DNA of 64,000 nucleotides. Origin: Isochrysis galbana. Lineage: Eukaryota; Haptophyta; Isochrysidales; Isochrysidaceae. This document shows, piece after piece, positions 9,537 to 21,700 of the stretch. A program made the position numbers and the translations under genes. Within the stretch, counting starts at the first letter, position 1. Each line of letters opens with the position of its first letter. A model generated the notes under the pieces. That model was not told the origin of the DNA. It searched no databases and worked only from the letters and a program-made list of their open reading frames with translations. Location: the NCBI GenBank assembly GCA_018136815.1, contig CM030938.1, positions 2,767,289-2,831,288 on the forward strand, read 5' to 3'.

Positions 9537-10279
9537 GGTGCTCGCCTCTAACGTTTCTTCCACAAAAAAATTGGGCGCCCTTCCTGCCCTTCCTCCTGCC
9601 CTTCCTCACCTACTACCCAACGTTTCCTCTTCTTCCTTGCTCGTCCATCGAAATGCAGCACCGAAGTCGCGTTCCGTCAAAAGAGGGCCAGGCTATTTGT
9701 TTTCTTTTTGGTACAGGCCCGGAGTCCTCGTCGGTGGTGGTGGTGGTGGCCTCATCGGTCGGGGAAAGGGCCTCCTCCTCGGCATCAGGAACGCGAACAG
9801 GATCCGCCTCCTCCGCCGCGCCCTTGGAGCAGGAAGAGGAACGAGTCGTGCGAGCAGCGCTTGCGCTCGGCGTCCAGTCGACAGGTGGCTGTGTCGAGCG
9901 AGTCGAACGAAACCAGCGAGCAGGAGCACGAGAGGAGAGGACGGAGGACCGTACCGATGCGCGCCGAGTCGCCACCATCGTGAGGAAGACGAGGGCGAGG
10001 AGAGAGCTGGAGGGTGAGCGAGGAGGGAGGAGGGAGGCAGGCAGTAGGAGCCGTCTCTCTCTGGTAGGTCGATGAGAGGGGGAGGGGCAGACGGGGGGAG
10101 GGGACCCGGGGAGGGTAGAGACCCCAAGACCTATCAGTTGTTTACGTTAGTGTTTTCGCAGTATACGGTAATATTTTCCCCGGTCCCAGGGGGGTGCCCC
10201 CATGGTTCCCGACCGCCTCTGCGTCCAGAGTCCCCCCGCGGAAAGAGTGAACGCACGGCGTGCACCTTCCTGGAAGTTG
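9537..10279. other. Gene-free GC-rich stretch
   Basis: Open frames on both strands here (9613-10127) are Ser/Arg/Pro-rich and compositional. It contains one 45-base fragment of the 8.55-8.6 kb repeat (9664-9712). Nothing else recognised. Confidence 0.3.
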
Positions 10280-10815
10280 CTATGCGCACGCACGGCGCCC
10301 CCGCAGGGGGGAGCCGATGTGCATACGCACGGCGTGCACAATGATTGCAAGTAATCACACGTGCTGCGCAAACGAAACATCTCGTATATGGCTACTTTAA
10401 GTTAATGTGGGCCTTAGGGGAAAAAGTTTCTATGCGCACGCACGGCGCCCTCGCGAAGGGGGGGGGAGTCGATGCGCATACGCACGGCGTGCACAACGAT
10501 TGCAAGTAATCACACGTGCTGCGTAAACGAAACATCGTATATGGCTACTTTACGATAATGTGGGCCTTAGGGGAAAAAGTTTCTATGCGCACGCACGGCG
10601 CCCAGGGGGGGGGGGAGCCGATGCGCATACGCACGGCGTGCACAATGATTGCAAGTAATCACACGTGCTGCGCAACGAAACATCTCGTATACGGCTACTT
10701 TACGATAATGTGGGCCTTAGGGGAAAAAGTTTCTATGCGCACGCACGGCGCCCCCGCGGGGTGGCCGATGCACATCGCGCCGTGCCCATAGTTACAAGTA
10801 ATCACAATCGAAAAG
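10280..10815 (+). repeat. 150-base minisatellite, 3.5 copies
   Basis: Units start at 10280, 10430, 10583 and 10733 (periods 150, 153, 150), each with CTATGCGCACGCACGGCGCC. Each unit then carries a G-run of variable length, GCATACGCACGGCGTGCACA, AAGTAATCACACGTGCTGCG and GGGCCTTAGGGGAAAAAGTT. Most length change lies in the G-run. The paired GCACGCACGGCG / ACGGCGTGCAC segments can fold back. Confidence 0.85.
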
Positions 10816-10965
10816 CGCCGACACGGCGCCCTCCGGGGGGACACGCGTCGCGGGAAGCAGGGAATGTTACGCTAGTCTACGTTTAATTTTAAAATAACGC
10901 TATGTGTACAACTGTGGACATTCGATCGCTCAATTCGACTCATGTCCCACATTTGACGGAACGAC

Positions 10966-11320
10966 ACCTCGAGGCAAGCGTGGGAGAGGCAGGGGAGGGC
11001 CAGGGGCTGAGCCCCACAGGCTCCACTGCCCCCTGAGCTGCCTTGGCTCGCCCTCTGGGAGCCCCCAAAGGACCTCTGAGAGCAGGCCGTGGCGCGCCGC
11101 ATGGCGACGCGCCGCAGGGACACAAGTGGAGGAGAACGGAGAGAGGGAGAGGGGGGGTTTTGCACCCCCCCTCGATGGAGTGCGGTAAGAAATGGGACCC
11201 GTTTGCGTAAGCAAACGGGCGGAGAGGGGCGGCTGGCGACAGGTGGGAGATGAGGAGGGAGAGGCTCAAGGCGCCTACGAGAACCCTTGTAGTGGAAAGG
11301 TTGGTGAGGTGTCACACCAA
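10966..11320 (+). repeat. GC-rich interspersed repeat family C
   Basis: Shares GTGGGAGAGGCAGGGG, GGGGCTGAGCC, GAGCTGCC, GCCCTCTGGGAGCCCCC, GGCGACGCGCCGCAG and TGCAGTGAGAAATGGG-type motifs with 59270-59530. A shorter relative is at 57300-57430. Confidence 0.65.
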
Positions 11321-11569
11321 TCTTCTCCTCGATGATTTGTTGTTGGATTGGGAGTCTCGTGTTTTGCCTTGGGAGTTGGAGATGGTTGTGGATGAACCCG
11401 AGTCTGAAGACTGAAGAGTAACACTTTTACTACTTTCTAGTATAACTTTATAATGTTAGTATCACTAGTTTTATTTTGACCTGTTACGGACCTATTGCGA
11501 CCTGTTAACAGGTCCTCTTAACAGCAACAGGCCCCCGAAACCTGTTGACCTTGTACCTGTTGTCCCATC
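11321..11569. other. Palindrome cluster, no gene
   Basis: Holds the perfect 16-base palindrome GACCTGTTAACAGGTC at 11499-11514. Several more CCTGTT/AACAGG half-sites lie around it (11480-11565). Upstream sequence is AT-rich. Confidence 0.6.
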
Positions 11570-11945
11570 TGGGCCTGCGGCTGCTCTTGGCGACCCCAGG
11601 AGGCTCCTGGAGGCCAGCTCAGGGGGCAGAGGAGGCCGGGGCTGGGCCCTAGCCTCCCCTACCTCTCCCTCGCTGGCGCTCCTGGGCCTCAGGGGCCCCC
11701 ACTCTGCACCTGTCTGCCTGTCGAACAGGGGGGGAGGGGGGGTTGGAGCGATGGGCTGGCCACGACAGGCCAGGACGCGCGAGGCAGACGAGCCGGCCAG
11801 GGAGAGAGTGGGTCAGCAGGGCAGTGGGCTCCTGGCAAGCCATCGGGCGTGCCAGGAGCATGGGTGGTTCCTCCCCCATGGCAGGGGAGGAGTGGAGAGA
11901 GGGGGGGCTCGTGCCCCCCCATGGGCGAACTAAGCAAAAAAAAAC
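11570..11945 (+). repeat. GC-rich interspersed repeat family B
   Basis: Near-full copy: GGCGACCCCAGGAGGCTCC, CTCTCCCTCGCTGGC, CTGTCTGCCTGTCGA, GGTTGGAGCGATGGGCTGGC, GGGGAGGAGTGGAGAGAGG, CTCGTGCCCCCCCATGGGCG. It breaks at the terminal hairpin, where family D sequence starts. Close to 52185-52570. Confidence 0.75.
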
Positions 11946-12146
11946 TTCTTAATTAATAGTCTCGCCGCGCGCGCGACCCCGCACAGTATCTACGCAGCCT
12001 CGCCCGCTTCCCTTCCCACCCCCTCCACCTGCCTTGCGGCTCGTCCCCTCGTGCTCTACCTAGGGGCTGGGTGCAGTGGGTTTCCAGAGGCAGACGGTGT
12101 GAACCGATTCTCGACCATGGGCGAACTAAGTATAAACTTAGTTGAA
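11937..12146 (+). repeat. Family D repeat (copy 2) plus family B 3' stub
   Basis: 11937-12110 has the A-run, CTCGCCGCGCGCGCGACCC, CCTGCCTTGCGGC and GTGCTCTACCTAGGGGCT of family D. 12112-12146 is the 3' end of family B with the intact hairpin AACTAAGTATAAACTTAGTT (12124-12143), showing family D inserted into or replaced a family B copy. Confidence 0.6.
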
Positions 12147-12741
12147 GGAGCTTCTATCTAGCCAAGCTGTGTGAGAATGCAGCTAGCCAGCCGGTAGCGT
12201 TGGACAGCGCTTCCTAGGGCACACGTCAGCCCTCGCGCTGATCGATGTGATGGAGGCCGGCACCGGGGGACTTAGCCGCGTGGAGGGGGGACGCTCCTTC
12301 TGAATTTGGTCTGTGGGCCTTGCGGGGAGTCACGTTGTGGTATGATGTTACCACGCTTAGAGCCAAGATCCAACGACATCCTAGTCATTGAATCGCAACC
12401 AGCCCTCTTTTGGTAGACCTCCTATGAATAAGTGCTTAAATTTCCCCCCCTCTTTCTATACCTATGTATCCCGTTGCAGGCATGCAAGGACACCAATGGG
12501 GTTGTCATGCCAACGTCAATTATGGAGTTGACAATGTGATAAGTCGAGTATTGATGGCGCCGAGTACGAGTCCTGACGTGGCACCAGAGCTTGAACGGCA
12601 TAGAACGAGAACGAGTTTACTGACATAGAAGGTACATGCGTTGAAAGCTTACTCTTCCTAACGCCATCTTTGGGCAAATGAGGCTGACGAGGAATTTTTG
12701 CGGCCCGGCAACGCTCGTTGGGCAATCGAAACGAGTCCTTC
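12147..12741. other. Gene-free stretch downstream of the giant gene
   Basis: Unique-looking sequence with no ORF of note. It should contain the 3' UTR and polyadenylation region of the giant minus-strand gene. Confidence 0.4.
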
Positions 12742-15700
12742 CTACGGCATGGGGGCTGCCACATTGCCCCATGAGGCGGCGAGAGCCTTCACGAGACCTT
12801 CTGCAAGCGTCTTATTGCGGGAACGGGCCGTGAGGCGCGCCGCGCCGCGTTGCGGGTTCACTTCAAGCCGCACGAGGCAATAAATGGCAGAGTCGGGATT
12901 CGCCACCTTGTCTGGCGGTGCGCCAACCGAGGTGGTTGCGAGATACCCCGAGGCTACGAGATTAGTGGGCACGGGATCCACGCCATCAAGGACAGCGAGC
13001 TGAGCGCCAGTAGAAAGGAGACGGCTAGCAGCGAGGCGATCGTACGGGCCAGTCCACGAAAAGGAGACTTGGTGCTCGGCAAGGCCAGGCGTGCGCCAGC
13101 GAGCGAAAAACGCCTCTGCAGCAGGCAGCGACCACGGCTGCAAGAAACGGTGCGAGAGCACCGGCAATGTATAGTCATGAGTGCCTCCAGCAGACATCGT
13201 CAGTCTCAAGGTAGGTGGTGCGTCAAATGGAGCCCGATGTTCAAACTGCACCATCATCAACGCTTGGCCGCGCGGTGGCAAAGATGTAGGGCCTGCCGCT
13301 ACTTTGGTGATCAGCCTCGAGGAAGTGGAGGTGGGAGCATCGACGGTACACGATATGAGGTTGAGTGAAGTTTGGCTCAAGTTGCCAAAGTAGACCCCCA
13401 GTCGTGCATTTGGCGGCCGGAAGTCTGTCTTAAAACCAAGCTGGAGCGAGGGGCCTGGGAGAATGATTCCTTCAGGCTGCAGTGTTTGCACCCACCATGC
13501 CGTGCCCGTTGTCCCGCTGCCTAGGTTCGAAGCGACCGTCGGAGTGGGACTTGGAGAGGCGAACGCTGGAGCAGCTGGGGTTGGCTGAAGTGGAGCGGAG
13601 GAAGAGGGCATCGGCACGAGTGGTTTAGGAGGAGTTGGTCCTGGCGTCGGCATGAGGGGAGCCGATGGAGCTAGAGTTGGCATGAGTGGCGATGTGGGAT
13701 TGGGTGGCGGGGTCGGCCTTAGAGGCGCTGAGGTAGCAGGAGCAACGCCAAGGTGCGTGGATGCTGCCGCCGCCGGTGTCGGCATGAGCGGGGCATGCGA
13801 AGTGGGGGGAGAGGTTGGCGCCGATATTGTCGAGATAGAGGGCCTTGTCTGTAGTGGGTCCGCGGGTCCGTGTGCTTGCATCAGCGGCGCTTGGGATGCA
13901 GGGGCTGGTGGCCTCATGGAGCACATTGGCACTGGCGTCGCTGACGGTGCAACCATCATGGAACCAACGCTATGCGCTGGCGCAGACGATGTTCCGCCAA
14001 ACATGCTTGGGTCTAGTGCACCGCTCCCCGACGATGGGCTCTTAACTGGCGACAGCGATGGCGGAGACTGCGCGCTAGCTGGGGTGGGCATGAGCGGCGC
14101 AGCTGGGGTGGGCATGAGCGGCGCAGACGGCGTCGGTATGAGCGGCGCAGCTGGCGTCGGCATGAGCGGCGCAGACGGCGTCGGCATGAGCGGCGCAGCT
14201 GGCGTCGGCATGAGCGGCGCAGACGGGGTCGGCATGAGCGGCGTCACCATAGAGGGAACGAGCGGTGCAGCTGACATGCGGACGGGAGGCACGCCACAGG
14301 TAGGGTACGGCGATGATCCTGCCGTCGACACTGAGGCCGACGTCGTCTGCGGCGTAGAAACCGCGACCCGACTAGACGAGCCGCCGAGCGGACCATCGGA
14401 TCGCACATTGCTGGAAGTGTGTGCCGCACCTAGGGCTGCGAGGAGGTCATTCGAAGCTGAAGGCGACCCCGCGGGTCTTGTAGGCGGGGGGAGCGGAACG
14501 GCTGCGGGAAGTTTATTGGCCTCATGGGGCGGTGGGGATGGGGTGTACGACCGCGAGGTGCTTCTCGCATCGAGGGCGCTGAGGTCTGTTGGTGACGAAT
14601 GTGCTAGCACATCGCCACTCCACGGGTTGCTCTTCTCAGGGCTTGGGACGGGCAGCGTCGCTCCATATTTGGCTGCGGGGAACATGGGTATGGCGGCAGT
14701 GGGCACAGCTCCTCCTGCATCTGCAGAGGCGGCGAGAGCAAGCAAAGCATCTGGCTGGCCTGGCCGCTCTGGCTCGAGGATCACCCCACCCCCGCCCCAC
14801 GGATTACTTCCGGATGAGGGCTGGGCGTGTCTATGAGGGAGCTCCCCTTGAAATGATTCAGTCTGGGCTTGCGCGCGAGCGCGCAGTTCTTGCGTCTTGG
14901 ACGCGAGCCATGCGTCAGCAGAAGAGAGGCTGGTATCAACCGCGCCAAACCCTGTGGCCGCTCCTCCGAAAGCGCCGGCCGCCGCCGAAGCAGCGGAGTC
15001 TTGCTCGACCAAATCGCGTAGCTTCTCTGGGACGGCGTACCACCGATCGGTCGCGAAACGCCAAGCTGAGTCCGGTGGTGGCGGGTCGTGGCCTTGGTTG
15101 GCGAGCATCAGTTGCTGTTGAATGCCTGTCGACCATAATGAGCCCGGCCGCCCGGTGCCGCCAGCGTCGCGCCACACAAACTTTGGCTTCTCGGCATCGC
15201 GGACACACCAGCGGCGTGGTACGCAGCACATCGCGTACTGGTCGGGCGGGTCCTCATTTCGTGTAGCCACCATACCCAACGCAAGGAAGCCAGCGCCCGG
15301 CGGCACTGCACGCCAAATCCAGATCCGCTTCTCTTCTGAGGCCCACGCTAGACGATACCGCAACGGCGGCGGGAGCACTTGTTCGATCACTGCGTGCAAA
15401 TGCTCCGAGGCCGAGAGCCCCATCGTGATTGACGTGTCAGTGATCTCAAGCACCATGGGAGACACACGCGCGCCGCGACCGGGGGGGTCCGACCCACCAC
15501 ACGCGTAGTGGCCGAGGCAGACGCGGAAGCGCGAGCGCTTGGCTGAACCGAGCTTGGCACGGTCATCGACGTCGGGAGCCCAAATTGTAAGCTTGTCGCG
15601 CGCGTCGGTGCCCTTAGAGGACCATATCAAATTGAATGCCTTGTGGGCGTGGAGCTTGAACTTGAACTTTGACAAGGCGGACGGGGGAACGGCTGCAAAC

Positions 15701-18700
15701 ACGGCCTTCTTGGCAGCCGCTCCTTCAAAGAGCTCGCGTACATTCTTCGGTTTGAGGGACAATGCCGCAAGTGCCTCTTGTGTGGCAGGTTCCGACTCGG
15801 AAAGAGCGGGGAATCCCGCGGCCCATTCGTCTAAGGTAAGCAGCCCGTCGTCGTTGTCGTCGAGCCGGCGCACCAAAGCATGGATATCTGCCTCCCCCAT
15901 GGGAACGCCAAGCCACTGTAACCCGGCGGCAAGCTCGCCACAAGTCATGTAACCGTTGCGCTTTCCGTTGAAAGCGTGGTATATGTCGTGTGTACCCAGC
16001 TGCCGGTGAGACATCTCGCGCCCGATACGCCACAGTGTAGCCGCGTGGACGAGAAGATGGTACTCGTCTTCCAAGTTGACTGCCGTCGCGATACCCCCTT
16101 TCTTTATTCGGTCTATCTTGGTCTGGGGCCTCCGGCGGCACCCACAAACATCGATGAACCACCGCCTCCTTTCAGCCGGTTTGTCTAGCCGCAGCATGCG
16201 CAGTAGCAAGCGTGCGTGACGGTCGGTGAAGGCCATTTGGCAGTCGATGAAACGGAAGGCTGCAACGGCAGAATCGAGCTGCAGCCGCGGCGGGCGTGGG
16301 AAGGGATCCGCGGTGCTGGATGAGCTGAAATTGATTGGAGTGGAGCCTCCGCCGGTTGGCGGGAGCGCAGGAGGTCCCACAGAGTCAATCATCATGTGGC
16401 CCGCGCGCAGGCCAATGGCGACTCGACCGTCCGGCACGAGAGGCTCACCGGTGTCCATTGAGAGGTGAATAGCGCCGCGCAACGCCTCGGCTTCACGTAG
16501 CGAGAGTGCCACCCAATATCGGCCTGCATCGCCGCGGAGGAACGCCTGCGTCTGCATCATCCGGCGGAACTCCTCGGCTGGAACAGCGAGGTCAGGTTCG
16601 AGTGCGCCATTGATCGGTCCGCCAGGCGCGACGTAATGCATCCGGCGGAGGAAGCTTTTTTGTTCAATCACCGCCCCGCGGTCCACAGGGTCCGTCTCCG
16701 GACGCAAGCCCATGTCAGACCAACAGTGATCGAGATGGGTCTCGCCGATGGAACCGCCGCCGTGAACGTCGTACATTTCAAAAATCCGTGACAGCCGCGC
16801 AGTGGCGCCATCGGAGAGCTTGAGGCGCTTCTCTTCATTCGAGCCTGGGGGTGCAGCGCCCATTCCACCCCCACCGGAACCGGATTCGTCGGCATTCGGC
16901 AGCCATTCCATGAGAATGATGACGTTCTTAATCCGTCTATGAGAGTGGAAGCGCCAGCGCGGGTGAGTGTGGTCGGACGAGAAGTGAAGATAATTCGGCC
17001 AGTGAAGGGGCCCGCGCTTGTCCATGAACGACCGGTGGACGGCAAACTCGGAAGCAGGAAAGAAGCCTTGCACATCAGAAGCTGGTTTGAGCTTGAGTTT
17101 CTCCAAGGGCCAGCGATGCGGATACTCCTCGTCGCGCACGTACTTCTCCTTGCGAGGCTCTTCCACTTCCTCTTCTTCCTCTTGTTCTTGTTCCTTTTGC
17201 TGTTGCTGTTGTTGCTCCTGCTCTTGCTCCTGCTCCTGCTCTTGCTCCTGCTCTTGCTCCTGCTCAAACGCTGCGGGCTCAGCCCGCTTGCCACCAAGAA
17301 CGCCCCCGTCATGCCCAGCGAGAAGAGCTTGAATACGCTCTAATGCCTTGAGATCCCCAGCATCGCCAAGGAGAGCTGAGTGAGAATTGGCAATCTTGGT
17401 TATCTCAGCTCGAGGGTCCACGTATCGAGGCACGGAATTGGAGACGTCGCGAACAACGCGCTCACGAAAGACGTCGAGCGAGTGTCGACCCGTATGCGGC
17501 ACGCCCGGTGCAAGCGGAGTCAGCTTCTTCTCTCCGATCTCTTTGCGCACCTCTCGTAAGTGGCCCATAGCACGCTTACGCCACACGTTGGTGGCGCATT
17601 GCGTGCACCATAGCTCGAACTGGATCTTTTCCGTTTTCATCGAATTGATCATCAGCCAAGCAGCAACATCCTGCAAGCCAGCGCGCGTGCGCTCGGCCGG
17701 TGGCAGCGAAGCAAGCTGAGAGAATCGACTGTCGGGGGTTGTCCCGCGCCCCAACGCTGCCTCCTTGGCTAGCAGCTGTCCCACCTGAGGAGTTACAAAG
17801 AGTTTCACTGTTTGTCCCTTTCCGATTCCGCGCATACGATAGGCTGCCTGCGCATAGTCGCGGAATGTGAGGTCTTTGCCAAGCGTCAGAACGGCAATCG
17901 CATTTGGAGGCTGCGGGATATCCATCCCAGTCGTGTGCACTTGATCATAAAATGAGAAGCGCTTCTCTGGCGGGGTTCCGCAGCGCTCAAGATCCATAAC
18001 ATTTCCCGTCGCGCGCAACATGATCTTCTTGTGCCCTCCACTTTCTAGAAAGACGACGCCCTCGTGCTGTGGTGGCAGCCGATGCAGGAGGTACGCAGCC
18101 ACCTCACGGTTGTTCATGCCGGTGACGAGGGCTCCGCAGTCAATGAGCGCGTGAGCGGGTGGTTGTAGAGCTGCAACTGCCTCAAGCACCCCAGGGACGT
18201 CCCAGGACGCAGGCAAAGATGCAGGCGACACCACGGCGGGATCCGTAAGGGTGCGCAACATCTTCGCGTCGTCGCCCATAGAGTGAATGCACTGACCCAT
18301 CTCAAGAGGAAGCAAAGAAGACGGGGTGCCCGAAAAAGCGATGCGTCGTGCAAACAGCATCTCGCCGCCCAAGTCCTGCCCATTGGCACTCAGCTTGGCG
18401 CGCTGATGTGCCGTCACCTCAGGAAAGACCAAGTTATCCAAATAGAACCTCACGACTCCTGGTTGCCGCCGCAGAAGCTCATATAGCATCTGCATGTAGT
18501 CGACATCGTGAAGGTCGAGCAAATGCAGGGGTAGGATATCCCATGCGGAGGGATCGCCGTCTCCCCCGAGAGCGAGCGAGACAGCCGCATCGACAACCAC
18601 CCCAGCCGCGGAGACGGGATCGACGGTGGCAGCAGCGATTGCTGCTGCGGCAGCTGTGCGCTCGACTGAACGAGGCCTGGGAATAGGTGTCGTTTCCGTT

Positions 18701-21700
18701 GCGGTAGCGAGCCGCCTCACAGCGGCGGATCGCGGCGTGCTCTCGCCACCACTGCTAGCCACCGCTAGGCCGTCGTGCAGGGCTGTCACCTGTCGACTCA
18801 TCGAAGGCGCCTCGTCCTCTTCCACAAGCCCACCCTTCTTCGCCGCCTCCCGCCGCAGTGCGGTGCGTGTGCCGCGGACCCGGCGACCTGCCGCCTCGAT
18901 CCATTCAATCCACATGAGGGCCGTGGGGCGCTTTAGCTCAGCCCCAAGCTCGCTTTCGAGCATATGGCGCAGATTTTGGATCAGTGCGCCAAAATCTGGC
19001 TTGCGCAAGCCCTCGTATCGGTAAGCAAGAATCGAGAGGCCGATGGCCACATCAGGATGGGCATATTCAGACGATTGCGATGGCGTGTCCTTGCCCACGA
19101 AAGGCACTGCGAGATATCGGCGAGACCGAGGAAGCGCAAAGTCACGCTGCATGGCGATCATCTCTTTCACCGAGAGAAGGCCAAAATGAACCCGCGAAAT
19201 CTTGCGAAGCACGTGGGGCAGCAAAAAGGCGAGCCAGTCTGCGCCTAAATTCAACATCTTGACTTGCCGGTCAGAAAGTGCAGACTGGACAGTCGGCTCC
19301 TCGACACCACCGCGGCTTAGGCACCGCAGTGCCGTCTCGTCGGTCACATCATGTAATCCGTTGCGTCGCAACCAAATGAGAAGCCACTGGGCCATCAGTG
19401 GTTTGAGCGAGGAGTGGTACCACTCTTCCGAGAGCAACGCAAAGTGTGGCACGCGCTGCAACATGTTGGCGCCAACCCCTGCTTCACACGTGGCACGCAT
19501 CTGCTCAAGAAGCTCGCGTTCGGCTTCGACCGAGGTGGACGCTGCTCCCCGAGGGCCTTGACCCGGCGGCGGCGACGACGGCGCGGACGATGGCATCACC
19601 GCCCCAGCAGTGGCCGTGGCGGCAGCCGACGCGAGCCCGTTCCCAGAGGAATTGCGACTGTTGTGTTGAGGCGGCTGCGCCTCGGGGTCCTGCAACACAA
19701 TGAGAGCGTGTAGAAGGTACCAGGGAAGTTCCCAACGTGTTGGTGCAAAATCAAGAGAGTGACGGTCGCCAAGGGGCCAATTCAATTCTGACTTTAGTGG
19801 ATGGAGAACGACGTCGACCTCGTCAATGACGCCAATACCAGCTCGCCATATTCCCAGCAACTCTACTGCACGCGCAGCCTGTGCGTGGAGAGATGGTTTG
19901 TCAAGTAACCCGTCGGGATTAACCTTCCGCGGCTTCAGCCGCATGAAGCGGCGCATCTTGTCGCCCAGAGTGTTTAGATTCTTGGGGTACTGCCCCGTGT
20001 CGAGGAGGTGCAGCAACTCCAGCAACTTGAGCATGAAGGCCTTCACCGCAGCGGGTGTTGACAAAATGACAGCACGCTCTTTGACGGCTGCATGGGTCTT
20101 AATAAGGAGCTCTGGTGTGACAGACGCACGCCTGTCGAAGGCGAAGGTCCACACCGGCTTGTGCAAGGGTGGCGGCGCGAAGGCGCCGCGCAACACGGAT
20201 AGTGAGAAGCGAAGCAGGGGTGAGGGCACAATCTGCGTCACTAGCTGAGTGCCGTCACCAAGAAGAAGCGCTAAGACGGGTGCGATGACGGTTGTCTTAC
20301 CCTCACCCATCAACATTTGGTGGCACATGGATCGGCCAGCTGCCGCGCCGGCTGCTAGCTTGGCGATTAACGCTACTTGGGGCGGACGAAGCACCATGCC
20401 GCCTGCGTACTCGAAGACGAGAAGGCGCGGGTCGAGAACTCCATTCGCGTCACCCATGGCGCCGACACCCGCAGGGGCACCTGGGGGCCGAATTCCGACG
20501 TGTGCGCGACGAAAGCAAAGCGTGCGCGCCAAGGTATCGGAGACAACACGCACGGAAGCTGCAGCTAATGAAACGCCCTCGGGCGGACCATTGAGAGCGC
20601 GCTTTGCGTTCGCCAGAGCGCTTTGTAGCTTCCACGCCGCAGTGCGCGCACGTGCGGCGAAGGTGAAGCGGGAGACGCGCAAGAGAATGGCAGTAGTTCG
20701 AGACATGGCCTCCACGGCGTCATGCTCACTGAGGAGCGGGTTGAGCGCACGCAGTTCTGCCTCTCCGCGAGAACACATCAGCAACTCAGCGAGCAAATTC
20801 AAGGTCATTGGGCGTTCACAGCCAGCCCACTGTGCAAGTGCGCGCGCTTTGCGCGCTGCCTCAGGTGCGTGAGTCGGGCCCTCTCCAGCATACGAAAGGA
20901 GCGCTGGGAGCTCGGTTTCGAAGGCGGCACGGTCGTCGGCGATGAGCTTGTCTAGACAACCGATCAGCCGAGCCATCACTGCCTCTTGTTTGGAGAGCGT
21001 CGCAGCACTTGGATTCGCAGTGGACGCTGCATCGAATGCGTCGAGATATGGTGTGCGCGCCTCGCGAGCAGCCTGTGAGTGAAGCCACGAGGCATCCTCA
21101 CTGAGTCGGGACATCATCTTGCGCGCTACAACAGAACGTGATGCCTGGTGACGGTCCACCTCTAGTTTAGGGCATTCGCCCAACCCACCTTGCGAGGCGC
21201 CGCCATTGGCGCCACGCTTGATGAATGTGAGCGGCTCGATGGGCGCAAGTACGATCGCCTTGCCCGCATGGTCGCCCATAGGCTGAATTTCGCCAGCGAA
21301 CGGGGCAGGGAGAGGACGCGATGGCGCTGCTCGGTCAAGCATATGCGGCGTCAGCCAAGTGCGGTGGAGCAACCTCAGCTCGCGCATAGGCAACATTTGT
21401 ACGTCTGCCGGTGGCTTGTATATCGGTGGCGGCACATGTTCCATTCCTCCAGGCCGCTGGCGCAGCCTCGCGAGCAGAAAAGCGCCTACTTCCTCAGGCA
21501 TCCCCTTGCCAGCCTTCCCTTTGAAAAGCGAGATGCCGCCTTTCTTCGTGTGCCGGTACTTTGGCATCTCGGACGCGAACTGCGGGTCGAGCTCGAGCAA
21601 GCGTAGCAAGGGCATCAGCTCAGAGTCCACGGAACTCTTGCCAGCCAAGCGCAGTAGCAACGAACCGAAGGCGTGTGGCGAGTCATCCATGAGAATGCGA

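Noticed and set aside
9613-10127. Arg/Ser/Pro-rich overlapping ORFs
   Set aside because: Present in nearly every frame of the GC-rich stretch with no motif; composition only.
10160-10815. CRISPR-like spacing in the 150-base array
   Set aside because: Units are full-length tandem copies without unique spacers; it is a minisatellite in eukaryotic DNA.
13652-14836. 394-codon plus-strand ORF opposite the giant gene
   Set aside because: It is the antisense of the Pro-rich, repeat-bearing linker (GVGMSGA repeats mirror APLMPTP) and has no domain.
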